Counted from the first letter of the stretch, positions 1-10,716 are shown. The stretch is DNA of 64,000 nt from Fragilariopsis cylindrus CCMP1102 (GCA_900095095.1 FMBT01000358.1:1-64000), one strand, 5' to 3'. Made by a program: numbers and translations. Notes: generated by a model from the letters alone, not told the origin.

Positions 1-1
1 A

Positions 2-2542
2 TTTAGAAACACGAGCCTAGGAAATTACTTCCAAGGTCTAGTGAGCGTCTTAGCGACGGATGGGATTGATACACCTGTTCAAGCTCGTCAGTTAGCGGGT
101 TTACTTATTAAAAATGCTCTCAAACCTATGCATGGTTCGGAACATGCATTACAGACACAGCTTCACGATCAATGGAAGAATTTGGATGCTGCCGTTCGTA
201 ATAATGTAAAGGGACCACTCCTAACTGCCATGCGCAATGCACAACAAGTTATTAGTCACCCCGCAGCACAGGCCGCCGCAGAAGTTGCAGCCGTAGAGCT
301 TCCCTTTAATGAATGGCCAGAATTCTTGCCGACATTGTTAGATAATATTCGCGGTGCAAACTACGACGAACCTATCAAGGTCGCGACGTTGGATTGTCTC
401 GGATATTGTTGTGAACGTATTAGTTTCTTGGGAGGAGAGGTCGATCAAGCCTCGACGGATTCAATGCTAAGTGCAATTGTTGATGGGATCGGCTCTACTC
501 GTCCAAATAGGATGAGACATGCCGCAGCTGGAGCGTTAAAAAATTCGTTATTATTTGCAGAAACGAACATGGAGAAACAGGAAGAACGCAGCGCCATCAT
601 GAATTCATTGATGGAAGCCACCCGCTGTGAAGATATGAATGTTAGAATTGTTGCGTACGAAGGTATAGTGCAGGTTGCTATCCTTTATTACGCGAAGCTA
701 CAGGAATACATGACAACTATTTATCAGCTTACTACGACTACAATCAAAGAGGACAATGAAGAAGTGGCAAAATCAGCTATTGAGTTCTGGACTTCACTTT
801 GTGAGGTCGAACAAGACCTTATTGACGAAGAAGAAGATTGCAGACAGCGTGGACTTCAGGTAGAACGTCCTTGCATGCGATATGTCGACGCCGCTATGCA
901 ACATCTAGCACCATATTTATTTGACACGCTTACGAAGCAAGACGAGGATCCCGATAACGACGACTATAATTTGCAAATGGCCGGTCAGCTTTGCCTTAGT
1001 AATGTTAGTCAAACAGTCGAAAATAATATCGTCCCAGTTGTTATGCCATTTGTTAACTCAAAGATTCAAGATGGAAACTGGCGCAACCGTGATGCCGCCA
1101 TCATGGCCTTCATTAGTATCCTAGATGGTCCATCATCCGATACCATCGGGCCGTTCGTATCACAATCTGTCCCAGTACTTCTGAAGATGTTAGATGACGA
1201 AAACATCATCGTCCGAGATTCTGCGGCACATTGTATCTCTCGAATTTGTCTTCTACATGTTCAATTTATTCCACCGGAGATCTTTCCTAGTCTTTTGGAG
1301 GCGCTCACGAATAAGTGTAAAGAAGGATCTGCTAAAGTAGCTAGTCAAGCTGCTACCGCAATCTTCAATTTAGCAAGCGCATTTTCAGATGAGTCTGGTG
1401 GAGAAGATCAAGCAACGAATGCCCTTTCACGTTATATGCAGGTCTTGCTACAGACGTTGTTGCAATTGGTCGACCGAGCCAATGCCGATTCGGATGATAG
1501 TAGCAACCTCCGTCTTGCTGGCATGGAAGCGATCTCTGAATTGATTTCCGTTTCTGCCCAAGACAATCTTCAACTACTCAGTGCATTACTTCCAGAATTC
1601 ATTACTCGATTCGAACAGACGTCAGCAATGCCAGTCTTGAACGAAGACGATAAAAATGCAAAAGAACAAATCCAAGGCTTGTTGTGTGCTGTCATTCAAA
1701 ATTTGTACCGAAAACTCGACAAAGCCACTGTTTTGCCCATGACGGACCAAGTTATGATGTTACTTTTGGGAGTTCTGCAAACCAAAAATTCAATTTGTCA
1801 CGAGGAATGTTTCACCGCTATTTCTTCTATTTCTGATGCGCTTGAAGGAGATTTTGTTAAATATATGGATCATTTCTCACCCTTATTAGTTGCCGGATTG
1901 AAAAATTGCTCGGCCTATCAAGTTTGTATTGTAGCAGTGGGTACGGTCGGTGATATAAGTCGAAATATTGAAGGAGCGATTCAGCCTTACTGTGATGGCA
2001 TTATGAATGCACTGGTTGAAGACTTGAAGGATAGTAGCATTCATAGATCTGTAAAACCACCGGTACTGTCGTGCTTCGGTGACATTGCCATGGCAATTGG
2101 CGGTGGCGCATACACTCCATACTTTGATGTCTCGATGATGATGCTCATGCAAGCGTCGTCCACCGAAGTTCCACAAGACGACGAAGATCTCATTGAATAC
2201 TTAAATTTATTGAGAGAATCTATTTTAGAAGCCTACGTCGGAATCATTCAAGGTCTGAGAGATGGGAACATGCTCGAAAAATTTGAACCGTTCGTACCAG
2301 GTATCATGTCATTTTTGCAAAAAATATCCGAAGACCCGAACCGAGATTCGTACGTTCTCAGCAAGGCTGTCGGAATGCTTGGAGATCTAGCACAAACGAT
2401 GGGGGCAAAAATCAAGAACGAAATCAACAAACAGTTCGCTGCTAAATTAATTTCTGATGCAATGAGTAGTGGGGATGCGTCTTTGGTCGAAGTCGCGCAA
2501 TGGGCTAGTCAAACTCTAACTGCACTTGTCGCTCAACCCTAA
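2..2542 (+). CDS. KPNB1: Importin subunit beta-1 (karyopherin-beta), 5' end outside the window
   Basis: This is the nuclear import receptor that binds cargo or importin-alpha, crosses the nuclear pore through FG contacts and releases cargo on RanGTP. The reading frame is open from base 2, and the first visible residues (before the GTG at 41) already align with the N-terminal HEAT repeats, so the true start lies upstream. About 847 residues are visible. They form a continuous HEAT-repeat solenoid with the importin-beta landmarks: an LLIKNAL-type first repeat, the acidic loop DEEEDCRQRG, DEDPDNDDYN, the NWRNRDAAIMAF repeat, and a C-terminus ending WASQTLTALVAQP. The length fits the family (about 860-880 residues), so only around 20-40 residues are missing. 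No intron is seen in the visible part. The next gene downstream is on the same strand about 0.9 kb away, with no sign of co-transcription. The family call is very secure. Confidence 0.95.
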   Translation, partial: FRNTSLGNYFQGLVSVLATDGIDTPVQARQLAGLLIKNALKPMHGSEHALQTQLHDQWKNLDAAVRNNVKGPLLTAMRNAQQVISHPAAQAAAEVAAVELPFNEWPEFLPTLLDNIRGANYDEPIKVATLDCLGYCCERISFLGGEVDQASTDSMLSAIVDGIGSTRPNRMRHAAAGALKNSLLFAETNMEKQEERSAIMNSLMEATRCEDMNVRIVAYEGIVQVAILYYAKLQEYMTTIYQLTTTTIKEDNEEVAKSAIEFWTSLCEVEQDLIDEEEDCRQRGLQVERPCMRYVDAAMQHLAPYLFDTLTKQDEDPDNDDYNLQMAGQLCLSNVSQTVENNIVPVVMPFVNSKIQDGNWRNRDAAIMAFISILDGPSSDTIGPFVSQSVPVLLKMLDDENIIVRDSAAHCISRICLLHVQFIPPEIFPSLLEALTNKCKEGSAKVASQAATAIFNLASAFSDESGGEDQATNALSRYMQVLLQTLLQLVDRANADSDDSSNLRLAGMEAISELISVSAQDNLQLLSALLPEFITRFEQTSAMPVLNEDDKNAKEQIQGLLCAVIQNLYRKLDKATVLPMTDQVMMLLLGVLQTKNSICHEECFTAISSISDALEGDFVKYMDHFSPLLVAGLKNCSAYQVCIVAVGTVGDISRNIEGAIQPYCDGIMNALVEDLKDSSIHRSVKPPVLSCFGDIAMAIGGGAYTPYFDVSMMMLMQASSTEVPQDDEDLIEYLNLLRESILEAYVGIIQGLRDGNMLEKFEPFVPGIMSFLQKISEDPNRDSYVLSKAVGMLGDLAQTMGAKIKNEINKQFAAKLISDAMSSGDASLVEVAQWASQTLTALVAQP

Positions 2543-3483
2543 AGAAAATAGAGATTTATTGATCACAATTCAGTGCCTCCACTGATAGTCAAGAAAGATA
2601 TCCAGAATAATGAAATAAGGTCCCCACCGCAACGAGCCTGCAATAACGTTATCTTTGTAGGTTCGTTGCGCTGTGCACCACGATATCAAATAATCAAGTT
2701 GTTTTCTTCGAAGAAGAAAAAGAGAAGAAAACCCTTACATTATTCCCTTTTATTCCTGGTCCTGTTTGAATCCTGAGTAGTATGAGAGAGAATTCTAGCA
2801 TTCCACTTGACCCAACGAGGAAATCTGTCTCGCCATTATCCAAAAAAAAAAAGAAGAAAAAGTCGATGATAGATAGATTCATATTGAGATATAGAGATAT
2901 TTGATGAATTACTTTAGCTACAAAAAGCTTCTACTTTGAGCTAATCAGCCTAGTTTCGTACAGTATAAAATACAATACAATACAATGTTTTATTAGTAGA
3001 AAATAGCGTGGTCGATGTCTACATGTATTCAAAAGTGGTTCTTTGTTGTGATACCAATTACTGTAATTCTTGTTATTTCATTAATTATTTGTTATTGTCC
3101 AAAAGTGGAATCTCATCATAACCCTCTAAAAATTCAGAGATGTAGATGAACATTGTAGACCCGACATCACAATGATAATATAATATCTAGTCGTTGTTGT
3201 GTCACATACGTAATACTATCTGACTATTTGACACGGTAAAAACATATGTTTAGTTTTTTTGGCGCGTCCAGCGCTCAAATTCGTCGCTATGTATCCGTTA
3301 TTTTCTACTACGTTACAGTACAGTATTATCAATCGAACATCAATCATCAAATCAAATCACATTATTCGATTTACATTTCTTCTTTGGTACAACGACCGCC
3401 TCAAGAATATCCTGTTACTACAACTGTACATTTGAATCCTTTTCTTTCAACAGCACCAAAAACCAACAACGACAAGGACGACG
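2543..3483. other. Intergenic stretch, importin-beta to I29 gene
   Basis: About 940 bases with no supported gene; the short open frames here are AT-rich and look like chance. It should hold the 3' UTR of importin-beta and the promoter of the I29 gene. The only notable sequence is a T-run followed by GGCGCG at 3254-3266, resembling an E2F/DP half-site (TTTGGCGC). Purine-rich A/G tracts occur at 2710-2730 and 2840-2860. Confidence 0.5.
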
Positions 3484-4613
3484 ATGATGAGGTCTTTTTT
3501 ATCTACTCTTATTGTAAGCATTTTTTGTAGCAAGTTAGGTTATGCTTACATCTCACAATCTTCTTCTGGGACGGGATGGAGAAGACATGATAATGCTAAT
3601 GCGGGTGCTGAAAAGTCCTTTAAACAGCCACCCGCAAACATCAAAATCGATGATATATTTCGAGAAGAGTACCACGAATGGTGCAAACGATACGGTAGAA
3701 GTGTTGGTGACGGAATCCGCTTTGAGAATTTCAAACTTAATTTTATGCTACAAATGCAACAGAACAAGAGGTCTGGAACCTTCAACCTGTTGAATGAATT
3801 TGGCGACAGTAAGTAGAACATAAGAGACAATCAATATTATTGCATGCACAGCATCATCTTTATATGAATATGCGAGCGAATACGATATGCGTAGTAAGTA
3901 ATGTTTAACAATGCCCAACTATTTTTGATCTCATCCGAATTAAATTGCCTCTCCGGGAATTTCTATTCATATGATGTGTGATGTTGTACATAATCATCAT
4001 CATTGAATTGTCATGACTGACTGATCTGACTGTATACTACAATTGCACATGTGTAATAGTAACTGCGCGAGAATTTAATGAAATCGTGAAGGGAAAGATA
4101 ACAAACAATGATGAAAAAGATACATCATCTGCTACTGCTACGAATACGTCGTCGTCGTCGTCGTCGCCACCCAGGAAGAAATCCAGTGGCGTTGCCGTAA
4201 TAGCAGAACTTATCATAGAACCCATCCCTAAAGTTTCTATTCTTGGACCGAGCAATTTATCCACATTGAAAGATAAAAGTCGTAACTACAACAACTTAAG
4301 CGGAAGAAATAATTCAGGGGAGAGTTATCAGCAACGAGCAGCACCACGATATTCTTCTGCTGCTGGTCCTGTCGTTCGTCCTACCCTCCAGAGATCTACA
4401 GTAGATCAAGCTACAAGTGATAATAATAATATTAATAGTAATAATAGTCGATCTCATAGAAAAGTTGGTCCAGATCAAGCTCCTAATAATAATAGAAATA
4501 ATAATGGATCTTCTCCAAGTATGTACGTTGGTGGTCTAGATCAAGATACAGGACCAAGTCCACGAAGAGAGCGACGAACAATAAGGTGGGTAGGACCAGA
4601 TAAAATTCTATAA
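3484..4613 (+). CDS. Secreted protein with stand-alone cathepsin propeptide (I29) inhibitor domain
   Basis: Two exons, 3484-3808 and 4060-4613, joined by a GTAAGT...TAATAG intron give a 292-residue protein. Residues 1-21 are a signal peptide (MMRSFLSTLIVSIFCSKLGYA). Residues about 60-115 form an Inhibitor_I29 domain: FREEYHEWCKRYGRS, the ERFNIN-like helix FENFKLNFMLQMQQNKRSG, then across the splice NEFGDITAREFNEIV, the family's N-x-F-x-D-x-T block. In cathepsin L-type zymogens this domain occupies and blocks the active-site cleft. No papain-fold peptidase follows: no Q-x-x-x-x-CW, catalytic His or NSW motif is found. The rest is a Ser/Asn-rich tail with repeated VGPDQAP / GGLDQDTGPSP / WVGPDKIL blocks. 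It may be a free protease inhibitor or a truncated protease gene; the in-frame tail and clean splice favour the first. An ATG at 3487 is an equally possible start. Confidence 0.7.
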
Positions 4614-4764
4614 TGATTATAATGGAAATTTAGACCACCAAACGAAAAATTCGCTCGTGAAATTTCATAATCGTGATGACGTTGGTGGAGACAATTTTGT
4701 AAATTGATATCCATCCCTCCGACAAAGTTTTGATGACAAAGCGAAAACGACTTCATTTAATGAT

Positions 4765-4799
<35 letters not shown>

Positions 4800-5666
4800 C
4801 ATATATATACATACATATATATATACATATATATATATTTATAATCATTATTCCATGAAACAAATCACATAAATAGTAGTTCCGTTCATTTAAACGAATC
4901 AAATACAAATCTAAAAGATGAAATAAACTTCTACTACAATGTTTGCTGATATCATTTGACTGCATGTTTGTTAACTTCATTTTCATTTTCATTTCTGTGT
5001 ACGATATAGTAGGCCAAATGCAATACAGTAATATTACATTCTATTGGCATCGGTTTTAATAAAAGTTCTCCTGTTCCAGCAGATTTTCATCGCTATGATT
5101 GATGACAAGCTTTTAGTGACTGGCAATAAGTTAGCTAGCTAGTAGAATATGAATCAACACCATCATACTTTTCTTCTCATTTGAAGAATAAAACCAAAAT
5201 GTTCAATCATTCGATTTGTCATGTCATGTCAGTTGTGTACGCGATTGTGGTCCTAGCAACGAACTGTGATTATAACCTGTGACTTCAGAAAAGAATCAAA
5301 CCCATAGTGTATATTTACATACAAACATACACACACATACACGCACAAATATATAGATATAGATATATAGTTATTCTTTTCTCATAGATAACGATATTAA
5401 TTAAGTATAAATGGAAACATTCAATTTCGGTGATTCTGCGATAATATGCCAACAAGCGCAGAAATGGAAATAAAATTCTTTTTTTAAGTTTACTTTGATT
5501 CATCTTTCAATTCATAATACCATGTCATCCATTTTTAACCTTCCGGTTTCTTTCTTCTATATCTTTTTTCAATTATCGATAAATTGTATTTCGCTCGCCG
5601 ATGTAAGGGTTTAAATTTTCATTATAAACAAGATCAACACCAATAAACAGTAATAATGTATTTCTT
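4614..5666. other. Convergent intergenic stretch rich in TA repeats
   Basis: About 1.05 kb between the convergent I29 and mitochondrial-protein genes, so it should contain both 3' UTRs. It is very AT-rich, with alternating TA/ATAC tracts from about 4768 to 4840 and a CA/TA tract near 5320-5370. I see no gene-like frame and no RNA gene. Confidence 0.5.
4768..4840. repeat. Imperfect (TA)n / (ATAC)n microsatellite
   Basis: Long alternating TA run from about 4768 to 4797, then interrupted ATAC/TATA units to about 4840. It lies in the 3' flank of the I29 gene. Confidence 0.85.
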
Positions 5667-6761
5667 TTACCACATTGCAATACGACGTTTCGTGCTGACA
5701 AGGTTGACGTTACCACCGATAGGAACTGGCAAACCACGGTCCTTGTACCATTTAAAAAGTTCTTCTTCATGTGCCTGCCAAGTTGGTGTAGGGAGCTGTT
5801 GTTTATTGATTTTTATTTTAAGTTAAAAAAGACAAAGAATGACATGAGATGATGTTAATATAACGACGATGATGATAACAGCAACTATTACCATTTAATT
5901 AGGACAGTGAATATATTATTATTGATACCCATGCATATGCAGTGATGCCTTTTTGTTATAGTTTGGTCATAATGCGTGCATACTACTACAATCCGTGTCA
6001 TTATTGCAGATAAATTATAGAATGAATATAAAACTTACATGGTCCGGCATGTGTTTGTCTAATGACTTGAATAGTTCTTCATTGTTCACTGCCATAACGG
6101 CACGTAATCCAGTCGGATCGAAGTCAGATGGGCCTGTTGCGAATTGACTTTTATTACCAGGAGAACTTGCAGGACCGATTGCCAATTGTTTCTTCGCTTC
6201 TTGTACTTCTGGATCATTCGGATCTTGCATATCCAATTTTAATTGTTCTACATCAGGATGTGGAAATTCCGGATCGATGTATCGGCGTCGAGTATCACGT
6301 TTGAAATAACCAGTATCGTACGGATCAGCATCTAGATCGTCAAGTGGAACATCTACGATTGGTTGTGATCCAGGTGAAATTTCACGATACGAGGCACTTT
6401 CTTTACCATCCTTACTAACTATGGTACGGGTATCAGGATATGGCACCTGATGTAAGTTATTCGGATCTTCCGGCCAAAAGTAAAAGTAACCCTTAGCAGC
6501 ATCAAATTTTTCAGGTGACATTTTATCCCTCAAAAGACGTTCGATCCATCCTCTCCATGGCATAAGAGATTCCTTACTAGTTTCTTTAGCAGGTTGAATA
6601 TAAGGTGCCTCTTCTTTACTAACAGCACGGGGGAATTCAAGTTCCTTCCTTTGTATTGAAGCGCCTACGGCGCCGCCAGTGGTTGTTGCAGCAGCCTTAC
6701 TCGCATTTTGTACGATCCTGGTGGCAGCGTAACTAGCCTTTCTAATTGCGGTGATTCTCAT
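5667..6761 (-). CDS. Predicted mitochondrial protein of unknown function
   Basis: Two exons on the minus strand, 6761-6039 and 5795-5667, joined in phase 0 (HMPDH | LPTPTWQAHEEE) give 283 residues. The first ~45 residues are rich in Arg/Ala/Ser/Thr with almost no acidic residues (MRITAIRKASYAATRIVQNA), typical of a mitochondrial presequence. The mature part is soluble and Pro/Asp-rich, with blocks such as MPWRGWIERLLRDKMSPEKF, GYFYFWPEDPNNLHQVPYP, FPHPDVEQLKLDMQDP and the C-terminal HEEELFKWYKDRGLPVPIGG. I do not recognise the family. The C-terminal half reads like a conserved structural subunit, for example a lineage-specific respiratory-chain or ATP-synthase accessory subunit, but that is only a guess. 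The gene diverges from the Sar1-like gene across 389 bp. Confidence 0.75.
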
Positions 6762-7150
6762 ATTTTATTAATGTAGTAAGTCTTTTATTTTAGACCATTA
6801 GCTCAATTGAAGTTCAAAGTAATGATTGCTTCTCGATGTTCATTCAATGAAGTGTACAGTATGTTATCGCCTTCTTCGCTCCTGAAATTCTTCATAACGC
6901 GCCACGTTCGTTCGATCGTGTGTTTACAGTGACTTCCCCCGAAATGTTGTCCCCCAAATTCGAATATATTGAGATGTATTAGTATCATCATGAATAAAGT
7001 TTCCGAAGAAATTAAAAATAGCAGAATGTTATTGTTGTGTCAAACAACAAAAACATAGACATTATTGTCTACAATACATACCTCATGCCGATAACGACGA
7101 CGACGACGACGACGACAAGAAGTTCTTAAATTTGCAACGTAAACATTAAA
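6762..7150. promoter_or_regulatory. Divergent promoter region, mitochondrial protein / Sar1-like gene
   Basis: 389 bases between two divergent start codons, so both core promoters must lie here. A short (ACG)n tract sits at about 7094-7117, just before the Sar1-like start. No other motif is convincing. Confidence 0.4.
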
Positions 7151-7731
7151 ATGATATTCCAATCAATATACGAAACATGGAGATCACTCTTGGATACATT
7201 GTGGAAGGCATTAGGCTTTGAAGGGAAGGAGGGTTCCTTAGTTGTTTTGGGTCTAGATAATGCTGGCAAAACAACGCTGTTACATCGATTACGGACGGGT
7301 GGTGATGTTAGGTCCTTTCCACCTACGGATCGACCACATCAAACAGAAAAATTTGAATCCAAAATATTAAATTCCAGGCCTGGGATATGGGTGGCCATGA
7401 GGCAGTTCGACATTTATGGGAAGATTATGTATGTGAATGTTCGCTGTGTTATTTTTAATTGATGCAGCTGATACAAAACGACTGGAGGAAGCATCGTTTG
7501 AACTAGATGCATTAATTGGTGAAAAGATCGTGAAAGGATTGCCTGTTGCGATACTGTTGAACAAATGTGATTTAGAAGAAGAGGCAATGTCAACGACAGA
7601 GATATGTAAACGATACAATACGACGATCTTCGAAGGATGCAGGGGAAGATAATATATCAATATTTCGGATATCGGTATTACGTGGAGAAGGGTACCAATC
7701 AGCATTTCGGTGGATAGCTGATTTTTTATAG
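7151..7731 (+). pseudogene. Sar1-type small GTPase with three frameshifts
   Basis: Read across three frames, this encodes a Sar1-family GTPase, the COPII coat initiator on the ER: an N-terminal amphipathic stretch (MIFQSIYETWRSLLDTLWKA), Walker A GLDNAGKTTLLH, switch II WDMGGHEAVRHLWEDY, the guanine motif NKCD, and the C-terminal GEGYQSAFRWIADFL ending at a stop at 7729-7731. The frame breaks near 7355 (one base short), near 7433-7440 (one short) and near 7631-7636 (one extra). The total length of 581 bp corresponds, after those single-base changes, to 193 codons plus stop, exactly Sar1 length, so all parts are present and the damage is recent or artefactual. The sequence is divergent (WDMGGHE for FDLGGH; an extra CKRYNTTIF segment), suggesting a second, specialised or relaxed paralogue. 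I call it a pseudogene because three breaks in under 600 bp exceeds the rate elsewhere in the window. Confidence 0.6.
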
Positions 7732-8139
7732 TATAATATTCTGCCAACAGGTCATGAAGAGAAGCTAGCTGTGTATGAGTACGTCATAAGGGATGCGTCT
7801 CTGACTAGCTTATCTAAATAGTACTAATCGTTCACTATTTGAACAATGAACTATGGACATTTAATAATTCACTCTCCTGATACATGCAACCAGTGAGATT
7901 TAGAAACCGATCGATATTATTCCATAATACACACTACTTAGAGCTAAGATATAGATACATGTAACAATTGATTTTTTTAATTTTCATAACTAGTCGACAC
8001 CCCTCAATCAACTGTCAGGTGTTCTGTTACATAAGAATGTTCTTCTCTGGTATTACTTGTGTCGGATTTTCGAGAGCAATATCATGTACTGCGGCTTCTA
8101 CAAGTTTTCATTTCATTGTCTGTTACGTCTATAGTTGCG
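7732..8139. other. Convergent intergenic stretch
   Basis: About 400 AT-rich bases between the end of the Sar1-like gene and the end of the membrane-protein gene. Nothing recognisable beyond the expected 3' UTRs. Confidence 0.45.
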
Positions 8140-9897
8140 TTACATCGTTTTCAAATAAAGGACGAGAACAAAGAAGATCTTAACAAGAACAAATAGATAA
8201 GTTTCAAACCCATACCACTCATCAGGTATTTCTTCGTGCGTCTCTGTGACAGTTTGAGAACCGTCTGCGTGTCGTATTGTTTCAACGACTTTGATTTCAT
8301 CTTCTGTCACCTCTGTAATAACTTCACAGTCATCTCCAGCTCCTAGGCCTGGGTGAGCAACAAAGTCATCATCGATTTTTATCTCTCCTTCCCGCTGATA
8401 TCCATCTTCGGCGATTTCTTCTGTTGTCTTTGTTACAGTTTTAGTACCATCAGCGTGTGTGATATCCTCGACGATTTTGACTTCGTCGTTTGTTACCTCG
8501 GTAACGACCTCACGGCTGTCACCAGCTTTTAGTCCAACCAATGTGTTGAAGTCGTCATTATTAATTTGTCGAACCCTATCAGCAACAAATGTTCCACCCG
8601 CGGCGACTAATCCTTCCTCGTGTTTGTCTTCCACCACTTCTTCTTCTATTTCTTCGAATGAATTGTTATTGAATTCATCAATACTCCTCGTGACATTTTC
8701 GTGGTTACCACTGCCAGAGCCGTCAGAACCATCATTCATGAAAGCACCGGTGGTGTAATAAGCAGGGGCCCCGGACGAAACATTATTTGATTCATTATTG
8801 GTTCTCAAACCGTCATCGGGATTGCCACCAAAATTTCTATACCCGACCTCCTCATTTTTACTTTCTTCTCCCATGGCGGTTGCAACTTTCGACTTTGTTG
8901 TCACTCCAGGAGCTAACACGGCTGTACTATCTGGGGCAATTTGTTGTTGTCTCGCTTTCAATGGTGACGATGATGGGAAAGAAGACGTTTTCTTCTTGTT
9001 CCAACGTGGGCCAGGATAATCCTGTGTACAGCAAAAACATAAGCCCGATAAAAAGAAGCAACCCATTGATACGACACTGAATCCCGCAGATCGAGAAAAT
9101 GTACATATATATTCTTCACAGAAATCATTATTAGAATCAAATGTATAGAAGGTAAGTCCCTGAAGTGTTGTCAACACCACGCATAGGAATACTGTATTGA
9201 AATATCGTACCCCACGAGTTTGTGACGAGCACGTGAACGATAGAAGGTAACAGAAGAAAAGAAACGACAAGGACGAGCTCAATCCACCACAGATCCTGGA
9301 TATTTCCCAATCTTTTCCTAAAGTATCGGTGAATGTTTGTATTTGTTCTTCCGGATTCGAGCCCCTCATTGTACCAATAGCATGATCTTGATAGCATTAT
9401 GGATTATGGGTCCGAAGAAATGATAATGATGATAATGATAATAATATTAAAAACGAAGATGTGAGCTTTATTTATCATCAACAATGCAGTAATTAGAGTA
9501 ATATTTAACAAGTAACCAAATAATGCAAATAGAAGAAAGAAAGAAAGAAAGAAATCGAAGATACAATACAATGCAATACTGCAATGTACTGTACTGTGCT
9601 TACCCGTCGAGTTTTTTCCATGTTAAAAATCCTATATATTGTGTTTGTGTAACATCAATTGGAAGATTAATACCACCTTCACCGTCGATATCATCCGGAA
9701 GAAATAAACGTTCATTTAATTCCATAAAGCTACAATCACCTAATGCTGCTATTGAAAAGAACATTCCAATCATAGCCAGGAGTTGTACTCCAACTATTGC
9801 AACCCATCCATTCAAATAACCGCAACCTTAATTTTTTGTTTTTAGAAAGATAGAAATCAACGAAGACGACGAAGATACAGATAAGATGACGTTGAAG

Positions 9898-9935
<38 letters not shown>

Positions 9936-10061
9936 GGTAGAGCATATAGTACAAAGTACAAAGGAAACTCCAAATATGTTTCACTCACCGCACATGCATG
10001 TGTCACCCGACATGTGTTTTTCATCCTCATCGTCGTGACAGCTGCAACATGTTTTCGGCAT
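8140..10061 (-). CDS. Multi-pass membrane protein with acidic tandem-repeat tail, function unknown
   Basis: Three minus-strand exons, 10061-9989, 9826-9604 and 9364-8140, give about 506 residues. The N-terminus is short and Cys/His-rich (MPKTCCSCHDDEDEKHMSGD, then CMCGCGYLNGW). Four likely membrane helices follow: VAIVGVQLLAMIGMFFSIAA; a segment around SSSLSFLFFCYLLSF; VFLCVVLTTLQGLTFYTF; and FSVVSMGCFFLSGLCFCC. The long C-terminal part is acidic, with two copies of a roughly 50-residue repeat with the core EV(V/I)TEVT(N/E)DE(V/I)K(I/V)VE followed by HADG(T/S)(K/Q)TVT. The last residues are again hydrophobic (YLFVLVKIFFVLVLYL). I do not recognise the family. The acceptor of exon 3 at 9364 is inferred from phase, and a GTATGG near 8215 could start a further 3' intron, so the last 20 residues are uncertain. 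Confidence 0.6.
9533..9555. repeat. (GAAA)n microsatellite in intron 2 of the membrane-protein gene
   Basis: Five to six GAAA units inside the second intron of the minus-strand membrane-protein gene. Confidence 0.7.
9900..9926. repeat. (TA)n microsatellite in intron 1 of the membrane-protein gene
   Basis: An uninterrupted TA run of about 13 units followed by CACACA, inside the first intron of the minus-strand membrane-protein gene. Confidence 0.85.
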
Positions 10062-10716
10062 ATTATATTTTAGATACTGTTAATATTATTCACTGTGCGA
10101 TGTAAAGGGATAGTATGTTGTGAGGAGACGGTGATGAGACAATAAACTGTATGTCCATCGTACAAGTTGAAGTACTGTAAACTGTAACACAGTATTATTA
10201 ACACTCATTCATCATCCATCGCCTTGATAGGCCTTAATACATATATACCAGGATTGTTTTGTGACAAAATTTACAATGTTTTTGGCGCGCCAACCAAACC
10301 AAACAGAAGAGTATGAAAGGTATCCATATCTAATACATTACGCGCGACACGTCACTAATCATAATATGTACAGTATCCTAGGAGTCATTTACGACAGTTG
10401 ATTGCCAAAGCAAAAAGCACCACACATATTTCAATATTTTACCATTCCTATTGAATTACGTACCATCGATAGAAAATTACAAAAAGAAGGAGAAAGTACC
10501 GTTCAGACATCACAAATCTTGCGTACTGTTTCTTCAGTTGGTAACTACCGGTAGATGAGCAATTGGAAGTGATTGAGATTGATTGATATAGATAACCGAA
10601 AGAAATTATACCGGTATTAGCATAATGGCGGGGCGGACAATAACGGAACGACGGTCTCGTTCTCCCATTATACGCCATCGTCGCGGAATACGAGTACAAG
10701 TAATGGTATTGATGAT
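10062..10716. promoter_or_regulatory. Divergent promoter region with a palindromic E2F-like site
   Basis: About 650 bases between the start of the minus-strand membrane protein and the first in-frame ATG of the plus-strand SLC35 transporter. It contains the perfect palindrome TTGGCGCGCCAA at 10282-10293, preceded by further T residues (TTT from 10279) and followed by CCAAACC. This fits the E2F/DP consensus TTTSSCGC on both strands. The distal part, 10620-10716, probably belongs to the transporter coding region (see that entry). Confidence 0.4.
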
